A stretch of DNA of 64,000 nt from Paramecium pentaurelia (lineage: Eukaryota > Ciliophora > Oligohymenophorea > Peniculida > Parameciidae), in NCBI GenBank assembly GCA_905183005.1, contig CAJJDO010000098.1, forward strand, positions 62,001-126,000, written 5' to 3'. Made by a program: the position numbers and the translations under genes. Within the stretch, counting starts at the first letter, position 1. Each line of letters begins with the position of its first letter. Below the pieces are notes generated by a model. The model did not search any database and was not told the DNA's origin. It saw nothing but the letters and a program-made list of their open reading frames with translations. Below are positions 1 through 11,676 of this stretch, piece after piece.

Positions 1-1
1 A

Positions 2-154
2 CTTTTAATAATTTCTGATAATGCTCTACCAAGGATACCTGAAGATTTAGATGAAATTCTTAGTTAGTTTATTAGATTATGTTTATAAAGGGATCACAAA
101 TTAAGACCTACTGCTTAAGAACTACTTTAGCACAAATTCATAATAAATAAATGA
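2..154 (+). CDS. Protein kinase, STE20/MAP3K-like, C-terminal end (5' part outside window)
   Basis: Frame 2 reads about 50 residues to TGA at 152-154. They include LPRIPEDLDEI, FIRLCLQRD and LRPTAQELLQHKF. This is the end of a kinase catalytic domain: the Arg of subdomain XI in the RPTA context and a final HKFI helix are typical of STE/MAP3K kinases. Catalytic loop and ATP site are upstream of the window, so substrate and subfamily cannot be given. It converges on the AGC kinase gene with 29 bp between stop codons. Confidence 0.75.
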
Positions 155-183
155 TTCTATTATACTGAAATCTGTATTTCAAT

Positions 184-1782
184 TCATTTTTAATAATAGT
201 CAAATTCTCTAAATTCATCTTGGTTGACTAGATTATTTTCAGGAGCATATGAATTTATTGCTTCTTCTATTGTAAATTGTTTATCGAAATTATCAATCCA
301 TGCATCTCCTTAGATTTAAGGTTTGAAAGGTGTATCAATTTCTTTCTTTAATAGTTTTTCCCAATTAATTCCTTTAAACCATGGATGATTTTTTACTTCA
401 TCAATTTTAGATGTACCTAATCTTAATTTTGGATCTTTAACTGTTAACTAAAATTAAATAGATATTTTACTTTATATATAAAATCTTTAGCTTCATTTGA
501 AAGTGGTGGTGTAGTTGGGAATGTAATTTCTTTAGTTTAAATTTATTTAAACATTAAATCTTAATTTTTATTATAAAATGGAGGTAATGCATAAAGCATT
601 TCATATGTAAGAATACCTAATGCCCACCAATCAGCAGATTAAGAATGACCAATTTCAAGTAATATTTCAGGAGCTAGATATTCAGGTGTTCCACAAAAAG
701 ATTTAGCTAATTCATTTTTTTTCAACATTTTAGCCATTCCAAAATCTGTTAAACAAATATGGCCTATTTCATCCAATAATACATTTTCTGGTTTTAGATC
801 TCTGTATATAATATTTTTCGAATGCAAATGTTCTAATGCTAATACCTATAATGAAATAAGGGTACGAATTTACAATTTCTGAAACATAAAATCTTGTTCT
901 ATTTTCATCAAATCGTTTAACATGTTTAAGATGTTAAAATAATTCTCCACCCTTCATAAATTAAGTAACAAAGAACAATTTTTCAGGTGTTTAAAATGCC
1001 CAATTCAAATTTACAAGGAAAGGATGATTAACATGTTCTAATACTAATCTTTCTGTTTTTGTATGTTCTAATTATTCTGGATCAGCAATATCCTCTTTTC
1101 TAATTGATTTCATAGCATAATATTATTTATCACTTTTCTTTTCTACTAGCATTACTTTACCATAAGCTCCTCTTCCTAAAACTTTTATTAAGTCAAAGTC
1201 ATCTATTGTTACTGCTTCACCTTTCTGCTTTGCATATAATGTAGAAGTCTTAGCTCTAGTTTACAATCTTTCTTCTATTTAAGAATCTATTCTTTTTCTG
1301 AATTACTCTTCATTCATTAATTCTGAACCAGTCGTAGGTAACCTATTGATACCCTTTTTTTTATCAACTTTTGTTGTTGTATATGCTGTAAGTGTAAGTT
1401 CATCTTTTTAGAAGACTGGTAATGCAGTACCTTTATGTTATAAACAATAAGCTCTAATGATGCTTAATACTGCTTAATCTCTTCTTTCAGAACTTGAATA
1501 TCTATAATCATATTCTTCAGGCACGTGTACAACAAATTCTGTACCAATTAAACCAATAGTAATTCCATAAACCCTTTTGATTGGGATTTTTCTTTTTACA
1601 GTCAATTTGGATAGATTATAGAGATTATGAGTTGTAATTAGTAATGTTCTCTCTTGTCTTTTATTGACTTCATTGAATTTATAGAGTAAACTAGAAAATA
1701 AAACTTATTCTCCTTGCTCTAAAATTTTAGTAATAGATTTTTCATTTGACAAATGCAAATCATCCCATGATTCCTATTTCAT
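184..1782 (-). CDS. AGC-family Ser/Thr protein kinase with N-terminal PH/TH1-like domain
   Basis: About 515 residues, two introns (28 and 23 nt). Residues about 15-130 form a beta-rich region (EQVLFSSLLYKF, TLLITTHNLYNL, FVVHVPEEYDYRY) resembling a PH or myosin TH1 lipid-binding domain. The kinase domain follows: glycine loop LGRGAYGKV, AMK lysine, YRDLKPEN catalytic loop, TDFGMA, and the activation loop SFCGTPEYLAPE of AGC kinases. The C-tail ends FREFDYYQK, a hydrophobic motif FxxFDY with Asp in place of the phosphorylated Ser/Thr, as in PKN or atypical PKC. Substrates are unknown. The N-terminal domain suggests membrane recruitment, which is inference. The start is the first ATG giving the uninterrupted frame. 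Confidence 0.9.
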
Positions 1783-1969
1783 TAATTATTAAAATTTAGA
1801 TTTCAGAATATAAGAAATTATGATATATATTATTAATTATTAGTATAAAATTAATATCATTTTATTAATTAATAATGAATTAATCTCTCTTCATTCTAAT
1901 CACTATCATCTTGTTATCAATAAAATAAACCAAAACCATATTTGTACAATTACTTAATGTTTATAATAA

Positions 1970-2718
1970 TCATTAGATCTATGCTGTTATTTTTGTTAAC
2001 TCCTCCACTTCTGCTTCACTCAAAAACCAGCAAGTGTTCTTTCTAATCACACATAACTCTATGTTTTTATTTCCACTTTCTACTACATCCATTAAAGCCT
2101 TAACATATACTATAATCTAATACTTTTGTTGTTAATAAAAGAGCATCTTTCTCATGTAATCCTTCTCTCCAATGCTTTTCTAAGAAATCTTTCACTTATT
2201 TTGCACTCTTCCCAAGAGAAGTAGCTTTCCATTCTGAACAAGCTCCAGAAGGATCTGTTTAAAATAACTTTGGTTTATTTTGATTATCAAATCCGGCAAT
2301 TAAAGTTGAAATACCATAAGGTCTTGCTCCACCTCTTTATGTGAATTTTTATTATTATTAGCTAGTAAATTTAGCAATGTAATCAACTGAAGGATCATCC
2401 TCATAATAAATTTTGTACTATTAGCATTATAATCTTGTTTGATTAGCCAATATTCTCGCATCTGCATTTAAACCAGAAAATGTCATACATAAGTTATTAT
2501 CTATCATTAAATAACTTGCTACCCAATTAATAAACTTTCTTAATTGTTTTAACATTTTAGAGCTTTGATGCTGCCTTTTTTTCTACACCAAGTACTATAG
2601 TATCTTTTCCTCTCACTCCAACACAACATAATCCTCTTTTCACTGCTTCCATTGCATATTCTACTTAAAATAGCTATCCATCTGGAGAAAAAACTGTAAG
2701 TGCTGTATCGTAAGACAT
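1970..2718 (-). CDS. 20S proteasome subunit alpha-4 (PSMA7/PRE6 type)
   Basis: 233 residues with two introns (22 and 25 nt). The N-terminus begins YDTALTVFSPDG then LFQVEYA, the alpha-subunit signature helix H0 that forms the gate and docking surface of the 20S core. VGVRGKDTIVLGVEKK, FSGLNADAR, GGARPYGISTLIAGFD and QTDPSG follow the family in order, and length equals the family norm. Residue choices (SYD start, VRGKD) favour alpha-4 over the other alpha paralogues. It lies head to head with the SDR-SCP2 gene across 531 bp. Confidence 0.93.
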
Positions 2719-3249
2719 TTTTTAAATACAATTATTAAAATTAATCCTAATCTAAACTCTAAAATATTTTATTATCATTAGTATTTATGTATATTCTTAA
2801 TCATATTATTTTGTTTATTTAATATCTTCAATATTTGATAATATTTTTGTTTTCAATTCAAATAAATCTAAAGTAGAGTATAAAAAATTTATGGATATAA
2901 AAAATATTTTTATTCATTTATATATTTATAACATTAGAACAACAAAATGAGAATTTCATATTAGTTAAAATTTATATAGATATTCAAATTATAAATAATA
3001 ATAATTCCTTATTATATATATTATGAAGTTTTAGATATATTAAATTCATTTGCCAATTGTTTAAATTTATAATGTTAAAATATATAAATTTAGTACAAAT
3101 TGATAGGGAATATTATTTTTATAATTTGTGCTAAGGTAACATATATTAAATAATAATTGAATCACTCTTAGAAATATGACGCACGAATTCTTAAAAGTGT
3201 TCATTATATACCTAATATCAATAGGATTTATATTAGTTTTATTAAAAAT
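2719..3249. promoter_or_regulatory. AT-rich divergent intergenic region
   Basis: This 531 bp spacer separates the starts of two divergently transcribed genes (proteasome alpha-4, minus; SDR-SCP2, plus), so it must hold both promoters. It is almost entirely A/T with homopolymer tracts. I see no defined factor-binding motif and no coding signal. Confidence 0.5.
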
Positions 3250-4651
3250 ATGAGTTAATTAAGATTTGATGGCAAAGTAGTGGTTATCACTGGAGCTGGT
3301 AATGGCTTAGGAAAAGAGTATGCCCTATTTTTTGGAAAAAGAGGAGCAAAAGTTGTTGTTAATGATTTAGGAGGTTCAATGAAAGGCACAGGAGCTTCAT
3401 CTTCTGCAGCTGATAAAGTAGTTGAAGAGATTAAAGCTGCTGGTGGAGTTGCTGTTGCTAATTACGACAGTGTTGAATTTGGAGAAAAAGTGATTGACAC
3501 AGCAATTAAATCATTTGGAAAGATTGATATTTTAATAAACAATGCTGGTATTTTAAGAGATGTTTCATTTGAAAAGATGAAAGATGAAGATTGGGATCTA
3601 ATTTATAGAGTAATATATAATAAAATAATATTTAGGTTCATTTAAAAGGTACATACTCTTGTACAAAAGCTGCATGGCCATATATGAGAGAATAAAAATA
3701 TGGAAGAATAATTAACACATCTTCAGCTTCTGGTGTTTATGGTGTCTTTGGTTAAACAAATTATTGTGCTGCTAAAATGGGAATTCATGGATTGACATTA
3801 GCCTTAGCAAGAGAAGGATTAAAGAGAAATATTTTAGTTAATTCAATCTGTCCTGTTGCTGCAAGTAGATTGACTGAAACTGTTATGAGTAAAGAATTAC
3901 TTGCAAATTTAAAACCTGAATTTGTTGTACCTCTTGTAGCTGTTTTAAGTCATGATGATTCTAAAGAAACAGGTGCAATTTATGAATTGGGAGCAGGATA
4001 TATTTCTAAATTAAGATGGTAAAGAAATTAAGGATATTTCTTTGATACTCCATTTACACCTGAAGATGTTAGAGATAAATGGGAATAAGTAGCTGGTTTT
4101 GGAGATACTGTTTATTATCCTTAAACATCTTCAGAAATATTTGAAATCTTTTTCAATAAAGAAGAATTCATTAAATAATAAAAAGAAGGAAAAACATCAA
4201 CAACTTAAACATAATAAACTACATAAGCTCCAACTATTAATCTAAAAGCAGAAAAGATTTTTGGTTTAATGAAAGCATTTTTAGATAGAGGAGAAGGAAA
4301 AGAATTTATTCCTAAAGTTTAAGGAGTATTTAATTTTGAGATAATTACATAAAAAGGTGGTCCAGTAATAAAATCTTGGGTTATTGATTTAAAGAATGGT
4401 TAAGGTAGTATAAAGGAGGGAAAAGAATAAGCAGATGCCACTTTTACAATGATTGACGATGATTTTGAAAAAGTTTGCTTAGGAAAATTATAAGCAAATG
4501 AAGCATTCTTAAAGGGATAGATGAAGATTAAAGGAAATATGAAGAAAGCGTATTTAATTAATAATATAAATTTAGTACTCTATTCACACCTAGTTTATTC
4601 CCAGCACCAACTCCAGATAATCTTGCTAAGTATTCCTAACCAAAATTATGA
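3250..4651 (+). CDS. Short-chain dehydrogenase fused to SCP2 domain (peroxisomal multifunctional-type enzyme)
   Basis: 449 residues, two 26-nt introns (3610-3635 and 4550-4575). Residues about 8-300 are a classical SDR: TGAGNGLG nucleotide-binding turn, NNAG, and catalytic YCAAK after SSASG. This matches the D-3-hydroxyacyl-CoA dehydrogenase part of HSD17B4/MFE-2. After a Gln/Thr linker, residues about 330-435 form an SCP2 lipid-binding domain (GVFNFEI, DATFTMIDDDF, KIKGNM). The MaoC-type hydratase domain that separates these two modules in animal MFE-2 is absent. The protein ends in PKL, compatible with a type 1 peroxisomal signal. Role in peroxisomal beta-oxidation is inferred. Confidence 0.9.
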
Positions 4652-4677
4652 GATATATATATATTAGTATCATATAA

Positions 4678-5879
4678 TCAAAAAAGTGAAAACAATTTGC
4701 CATCTCTCCAAACTCCTTTCGTAATTTAACCATGATGTTCAGTAAATTCTCCTGATCCATGTTATAATCCATTCATCCACTAACCTGCATATTTACGACC
4801 ATCTGCAAATTGAAATGTTCCAAATCCTTATCTCTTGTCATTAACATATTATCCTACATAGATACGACCTATTTAGAAACGGTACATTACCATCTGGCCA
4901 TTGTAACATTCCTTATCCATGCATCATTCCTTTTTTCCAATCTCCTTCATATCTTCTTCCATCTGGCCAAAGCTAAAGATAAAAATAGAATTTTTACAAA
5001 AATCCCTTTCCCTTCAAATAAATCATTTATAAATTAACCTTCATATTGTTCCTAATTGGAAAATACTAAAGTTCCTTAACCATGTTTTAAACCATTCTGG
5101 AACTTGCCTAATTTATAATTTATTTTTACCCTTATACTGGCTGTCATTTTTTATTTCAATACCAAATCCATGATATTTATCGTTCATCCATTAACCTTAA
5201 TGATAAGTATTGATCATACCATTATAGATTGTTCCATCTGCATATTTATAAACTCCTGTTCCGTGCATGCAATTTTAATAAAATTCTCCTTGATAGTGTC
5301 CACCATCAGTATCATAATACTCTCCCCTTCCACTTGCATAACCATTATTCCACTATATATATATTATCTTTTTTACATCTCCTATATATCTACTTGAATC
5401 AGCAAATAGATATTCCCCCATACCATTTGGTTTTCTTTTGTACCAATATCCTTTGTAGAATCCTCCACTTTTCATTTTAATTCCTTACAATTTACATAAC
5501 TCCAAATCACTCCTCATTAATAAATGTTTGTCTTCTTCGTTTAAAGGTGTTATTAATTCTTTTTCTTAATGTTTTTCCTCCTTTATAATTTCATAGCTTT
5601 ATTTGCTTGATTTATTTGTACACAGAGATGGTCTTAGTAAAAAAGTATCATCATATGAATCAAATTCAGGAATTTCATCACAAGTTGCTTATGGTATTTT
5701 TTCATTAAAACAATGTTTCGTTAATTCGAATAGCTTTCTATTATCCTATTATGAAGCAGATTTAGGTCTTCTAAAATTAGAATTTCTAATTATTACTTTT
5801 ACCAACTTTCTAAATCTGAGTCTACAACTGTATGAACTCCTTCTGAGTTTGCTTTAGTCTGTCCAGTATATTCTAGCAT
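4678..5879 (-). CDS. MORN-repeat protein
   Basis: 360 residues, five introns of 22-26 nt. The first 120 residues are charged and low in pattern. From about residue 125 to the end there are about nine MORN repeats (G.YxGxWxxxxxHGxG type), e.g. YEGDWKKGMMHGQG and YAGQWMNGLQHGSG. MORN arrays bind membranes or act as scaffolds; in ciliates they are common on cortical and basal-body structures, which is inference here. It converges on the SDR gene with 26 bp between stops. The start ATG at 5879 was chosen because a 26-nt intron joins it in frame to the repeats. Confidence 0.85.
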
Positions 5880-6168
5880 TTATTTCAAAAGAGTTGAATT
5901 ATTTATTAAAAATATATAAGTTAAGTAAGTTAATTTTGGATATTAATTACAACATCATTTAGAAAGATGTTAAGTCAGGTCATTAATTAAGGAGTTTAGA
6001 TTGATATAAAACGAAATATATATTAATAAATTATCAAATATATTATTTAATCAATAATTAAAACGATTCCAAATAAAATATATTAGTCTCCAAGTAAAAA
6101 TATATATACTAGATAATATATTTAAAAAATTTAGAAATTATTAAATAAGTGGGAAAACAATTTTTAAA

Positions 6169-6713
6169 ATGTAGATTTTCATTTGGAAATCCAAAATTAA
6201 CAAATAGAATCATTAGGTAGTTAATAATGAAGCCACTTTCTAACTATAGTAATATTAAAAGATTTTTTTTGTATGGGAAGATTCATTTATTACAGTGTTT
6301 TTATTCTTAAGAATAATAATGTAAAATTACACAAAAAATCTGGTCTCCTGATGTTTTAAATAATGAATTCTTAGACTTTTTCTATTTCTCAAACATCAAG
6401 CAGCCACATGATAAGTTTGAATTATTCTTTTAATCTGGTGTTATTGGAAAATGTTTAAATATAAAAAATGGGTATAGATTTAGAAAATCGCTAATATACA
6501 TTAATATTTTAAAAGGAGTTTAATTCCTTTTTATTTTCTAAAATATTTTTAAAATGCATCTAAATTTGGATAGAGATATATTGTATTTACAGAAAATAAA
6601 TAATGACATTTAATTATCATATAATTTAATAAAAAAGTAAAATTAATCTGTTATATTTAATTATATAAGAATAATATCAAATAATACGTTATTGTGATAA
6701 ATATATTTATTGA
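6169..6713 (+). CDS. Doubtful small gene, unknown
   Basis: A model with one 32-nt intron (GTCTCC...CTTAG, about 6340-6371) gives 170 residues without TGA. A competing frame, 6227-6697, is open for 156 codons. Both contain stretches with plausible codon use (NKQNHQVVNNEATFQ in the first, LNLDRDILYLQKINND in the second), so neither is secure and the locus may be decayed. No domain recognised. Confidence 0.25.
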
Positions 6714-6848
6714 AATAAATCAATAAATTTCCCGATTACTTCATTAAGAACAAGTAATAATACCAAATTTAATGTAAAATATTTGGAAATATATTGATAT
6801 ATTGATAGAAAAATAAAGTCATTATTTTTATTGGATTAAATTAATTAT

Positions 6849-7211
6849 TCAATCTGATTTTGCAAAATAAGGGTTATGTCTCTCTAAAATCTACTTTTGC
6901 TTATATAGAAATATCATTAATAACAAGTGATTAAAGTCATTCTTTTTTGATAAGCAAATTACTCTCAAATATAGAATTTATTACCTTTAATTTCATACAA
7001 AAGCACCATCTTCTATTGGAAGTAAAGTAGTATTTTGGGTTAGAATACTTCTTTCAAAAAATGAGAAGAAACATAACTTAATCTTTATTTTTTCTAAACA
7101 TCCATACCATCCTTTAATACAAAGATTTTATTCAATGTTAAATTATCCAACTTTCAATTGCTCAATTTTTCATTAAACTGAGCAATTTAATTTTTCAAGT
7201 TGTTTTTACAT
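6849..7211 (-). CDS. Small unknown gene with hairpin at its first intron
   Basis: 103 residues after removal of a 28-nt intron (7151-7178) and a 23-nt intron (GTAATA...GAGAG). Exon phases fit and the sum is a multiple of three. The product starts MQKQLEKLNCS and contains KIFVLKDGMDVQKKQR and LERHNPYFAKSD; no domain recognised. The last nine exon-1 bases pair perfectly with nine bases inside intron 1. The small size and AT-richness leave room for a chance model. Confidence 0.4.
7155..7187 (-). repeat. Perfect 9-bp inverted repeat spanning a 5' splice site
   Basis: AATTGCTCA at 7156-7164 and TGAGCAATT at 7179-7187 are perfect complements separated by 14 nt. On the minus strand the first arm is the end of exon 1, and the loop begins with the intron's GT. 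The second arm lies near the intron's 3' end, five bases before AG. Confidence 0.7.
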
Positions 7212-7649
7212 TTAAGATTTGATCTATAAAATGTATTAATGATATTTTTGTTTTTTTTCTAAACTTGATCCAAAATATTTGAATTTTATATATTTTAACA
7301 GATCAGACTATAATTTTTAAACAGATAAATTAATATTACTTGAAATTTAAAGTTGTGTAAGAAAAAAATACTAAAATTAAGTAATAATCTCTTAAATAAG
7401 ATACAAAATATTCTTAAATTATTAATTTTGCAAAAATAAATAAAATATTTAGTTCAAAAACAAGATCATGATAGTATAAATTAAACATTTAAAATCATAT
7501 TCATATAAATAATTTTAATCTCAAAATTATATATTAATTATAATAAAGAATTTGTTCTTATTTTAAATTATAAATGTTCTGTGAAACATTCAATTGTATT
7601 TTAATAATCCATTAAAATATTAATGATTAATAAATTTAAATAAATAAAT
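7212..7649. other. AT-rich intergenic stretch
   Basis: Very A/T-rich DNA between the small minus-strand gene and the stop of the next gene. I see no gene, RNA or regulatory motif. Confidence 0.5.
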
Positions 7650-8911
7650 TCATTATTAGTCCTCAAACTATTCAATTTCTTCGCTAGACTCATCAAGCTT
7701 CTATTTTCTTTTAAATTTAGATGGCAGAAAGCTTGAAGTAACAGTTTGGAATCTTCCATCTCTAAAATTATTGACTTCTAACATTTTTTGATTTAAATGA
7801 GCAATACCCATACGAGTATTGGTATATTTCTAATTTAATATATTATTCTTACCTACATAAAACTTGGTAATAAGGATTTTCCATCACATTCCCTTTCTAA
7901 CATTTTATCAAAATTGGGAGCAGTAGGATTTCTAAACAATTTACTTTATGGATCTTTAGAATAGACATCAAATTCGAAATAAGCCTCATTATTGTATGGA
8001 GGTATTTTAGTCATAATATCTTTTCTTTTTTCGAGTTTATCAAAAGCAGCTCCACAACTACCTAATTATCTATTTGAGTTAAAAAATATATAAAATACTT
8101 TCTGCCGTATTCGAAATTGGGATGGTAATCAGGGGCAAATTGTTTCTTTTTATAAATAATCATTTATTCTCTTGATAATTATTTATCTAATTAAACATTT
8201 GGTGTTCTTGGAATTTTACTCCAAGAATCAGTAACACTTAAAAATGTGAATCTATCTGGATGTGGAGTAGGTCTTCCAAAGAAAATATCAGGTCTATTTA
8301 GTAAAATATATTTATATACCTTTGAGTTTATCTAGTTAGATCTGTAAAACAAGTACGAGAAAATCTTGGTCGATCAACAATAGGTTTGCTTGAATAAATG
8401 CAATAGTTGTTTACTCAATGCTTTCTGGTTATCCAAATTTTCCTTCTACATCTCTGGGTGTAGTTTTTTTAAGGGATTTTTCATAATCATGAATGGAATG
8501 AACAGCTCTATTGATAATAATAATAGAGAAGTACTTATCTAATTCACTAAATTTGACATGATATTGACCACATGATGGTTTATTATCATTACTTAATTTA
8601 GTATAATGTCCAACTTATCGAGAGAGTTGCTTAGAGAATGGTTATGAGAGTTTAAGTTGATTTTTCTGTTAAATGAGTTCAGCTTCAGTAATTTGTACTT
8701 ATTTCTTGTTAGCAATCTCTGGGATTTTCTTTTCAGGTTATAGATTGACTTCTTCTGGAGATGCAACTGATTAAGATTTAGTTTTAAAATATCTTGGTCT
8801 GTTGTTGATAATTTCCTCTTTCCTTTAGAAGACAATATATTTTTCTGAAGTAATTTTGCCAGCCTTACTAAACATGTTTTGTATGTCATTTTGATTATGA
8901 ATTAATGCCAT
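7650..8911 (-). CDS. Conserved hypothetical protein (possibly ciliary)
   Basis: 385 residues, four introns (26, 26, 29, 23 nt), all in phase. It is rich in Pro, Arg and aromatic residues, with short segments such as DRPRFSRTCFTDL, DIFFGRPTPHPDRF, TDSWSKIPRTPN and RNPTAPNFDKMLER and no obvious globular domain. This pattern of spaced aromatic-proline motifs resembles microtubule-associated or axonemal proteins, but I cannot assign a family, so the ciliary role is only a guess. Its ATG lies 33 bp downstream of the stop of the UBTD-type gene on the same strand. Confidence 0.75.
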
Positions 8912-8944
8912 AATAAATATAATATTGTTTGTTAATAAGTAATA

Positions 8945-9768
8945 TCACATAAAGGCCTGGACCATCTAGAAAAATGAATAGTATAGGTATATACTTCTCC
9001 ATCTTTAAGTTAATAATTTCCAATTAGATGATGATTCCTCATTTCTCTGCCTTTGAAAAACAACCTACATTATTCAGATCCAGGAGCAGATTCTTAAACT
9101 TTTGTCTTCAATTCAGTTATGCTTTGGTTTGTGTGAGTAAGAACCTCGAAATCTTATGGGAGTTTGTTAGATCTCACTTTGATCTTGAAATAGATTATCC
9201 TTAACAAATATATACTTTTAATTCCGTTTCTTGAAAATTTTGAATCAAACCAGCATCACAATACTTTGTGGAAGGGAATGATTAAGGTTCATTAATCATA
9301 AATATAGGGACATCATATTTATGCATTGAGTTGTCATAAAGTAGTTAAATGGAATTATTAACCAATTTGAGATCACATGCATTGAGTATAGCTAATGCAT
9401 TTGCTACATATTAAATAATAATACCTTCATCTTGTTCTTCAATAGCTTTTTGGATTGATTGCCAATAAACTTTCTCTCCCTCAACTCTTGATTCTTTAAA
9501 TAACTTATAAAATTCTACCCCAAAATTCTTTTCTCTTCTCTAGCCACTCCTCTCTACTTAAACGACTAGTATATTGATTTGTCATTTTAATTCCCTTCCC
9601 TACAGTAGTGTCTGGAATGATTTGGAAGTAATTGTTGTATTTGTGATTCACATTCAGTGGATGATTAATACTTGCTAATTGTTAATAGTTTTAATATAAT
9701 CGATTCTGTCTATGATTTTGTGGAGGATCATTAGTTTAAGTATATTGCTTATTAGTACAAATTCCCAT
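8945..9768 (-). CDS. Ubiquitin domain-containing protein of the UBTD1/UBTD2 (DC-UbP) family
   Basis: 245 residues, three introns (25, 32, 29 nt). Residues about 65-165 match the UBTD N-terminal helical domain: EEWLEKRKEFWESR, YWQSIQKAIEEQD, a YDNSMHKYDVPIF segment and a NEPQSFP loop. This domain binds ubiquitin-conjugating machinery in animals. Residues about 170-245 form the ubiquitin-like fold (KIKVRSNKL, LKTKVQES, SEQCRLFFKGREM, YQLKDGEMVQAFM). The final 29-nt intron is needed to reach the canonical LKDGEMVQ ending. Family roles are in ubiquitin delivery and E2/E3 adaptation; the partner here is unknown. Confidence 0.85.
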
Positions 9769-9785
9769 AAAAATAATTAATAATA

Positions 9786-11645
9786 ATGAAATTTAAAGTT
9801 TAAGTCGAAGAATTCGTCTTCTACATTAATGTTGGATAAGGATTAAATGATTTTGCATGGTTTGCTCTTGCAGCTGCTAAATTATATTCAAATAAAAAGA
9901 ATCCAGATTCTAATTATCTTCCATGTTATTTACAATTTAGAGTCCCTGGAACTGACATGTTTTTAACTCCTCCACCACGTGCTAAAATCTTTGATTATTT
10001 AAAAGAAGATGAAGAAGGCAAGGAAACTTTAGTATAAGTTGAAATAAGAAAAGGTTAAGGATGGATTATGACTGCTTAATAAGAAAGTATTATAAATACA
10101 TATAATTTTAGAATGGTATGATGAAGCATTTGGAAGAATGAGAAATTAATTCACAGCTACTTTTTAATTAGCTCCATTAAATTAGAAAATTATCAATCGT
10201 TAAGAACCAACTTATCTAATTTAATATGAATATAAAATGTTTCCTGAAGTTATGCATGAATTTGATACTAAAAATTATCCTAGCAAAGATAAAATCATTA
10301 TGAAAGAAATTAAGTTCATTATATTCTTATTATATATAGAGCTGGAGATAATTTTAAGAAGTATTTTGCAGAAATAACTTTGCCACTTGGTTAATTTACA
10401 TTCTAATTCTATGGTTAGACAATAACAGAAAAAGAAGGTTAAGAACCATAATAATCTATCTTTCCATTGGATATGAAAAACTTTGATCATACTGCAAGAC
10501 TCAACCCTGTTCCTATATCATAATAAGAAATATAAAAAAAGATCATGGAATATGCTTTATAAAAAGAAAAAGATCTCTAATTATAACAAATCTAAAAAAG
10601 AGAAGATAGCTAAAAAAATAAATAATCTGCTGCTGAAGAATGTCCATATAAATTTGAGAAATTATGGACAATTATTTAAAAAAATGCTGAAGGAAATCTT
10701 GAACTTAAAGATTTAGTATAATATATAATATTAATAAAAAGGAAGAAAACTTTTACAATAAGATTGCAGCATATATGGATGATAAATTGCCATTACTTTA
10801 TGAAGTATTTCGTTAATATGCCATTCTTTATAATACAGATCATGCAAAAAAAGATGAAATTAGTATTTCATTTTAAGATGTTATGCATTTCTTAAAATTT
10901 GTATTTAATTTAAATTAATATTTAGTATGGATTAGTTCAAGATAGTCAAGAATTATTTTCATTTGTTGAAACATATGATAAATAAGGAACTAAATCAAAA
11001 GATGTTAGAAAAAGTTTGGAATTGTCTGTTAAATTTTAAGAGTTCTTTGTAATTATAGTAGAATTAGCATAATTTAAAAAAACAAACAATTTAAGTGAAG
11101 TAGAATGTATATTATATATAATTATATCATTTTAGCCTAAGATCAATTAGTAATGAAGATTGTAGATAAAATAATAGAAATTAATTCTGATGAGAAAGAG
11201 TTTAATAATTTCTAGTAGCATATGAAATACAATGAAATTTTAGTCAATTTTATTCGGGTAAGTTGCAAGTTTTAAAAATTAGGAAATTTAAGATTAAATG
11301 CAGAATATATTCATTAAAAGATTTAGCCAAGGAAATGATGACAATTCCGACATAAAGTTCCATATCAGATAAGAAGAAATTAAATAACTAATACAAGATT
11401 CTGGATATAAGGGAGACAATTTAGAAGGAATCATAAAGACAGCATATAAAGAATTATTTCATGATGAAAAATTTAATGGATTTGAAGGGTTATTTTATTA
11501 TGAATTTATCTAAGTGATGTAATGGCTTGCATTAGTATTAATTTAAAATGATGAACGTAATTAATAGGATGAAGCAGAAGAAGTAACTACATTGGATTAG
11601 TTACAAGAACAATTAAGATATTTCATTTAATGTATTGAAAAGTGA
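9786..11645 (+). CDS. Conserved hypothetical protein, about 567 residues
   Basis: Six introns (25-29 nt) give one open reading of 567 residues; the exon sum is divisible by three. The N-terminus (KFKVQVEEFVFYINVG, CYLQFRVPGTDM) looks beta-rich, then a charged Gln/Lys helical segment (residues about 215-265) and a helical C-terminal half with FYNKIAAYMDDKLP and FQEFFVIIVELAQF. I recognise no family. The start is 18 bp from the divergent UBTD-type start, so the two promoters must overlap. Confidence 0.8.
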
Positions 11646-11676
11646 TATATATATATATATATAAATATTTATATAA

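Noticed and set aside
6227..6697. 156-codon plus-strand frame as a gene
   Set aside because: With TGA as the only stop, frames of this length arise by chance in AT-rich DNA, and an overlapping spliced frame competes.
11643..11662. (TA) repeat after the 567-residue gene as a regulatory or IES-boundary element
   Set aside because: TA runs are common throughout this AT-rich genome; no IES-like inverted end consensus was evident.
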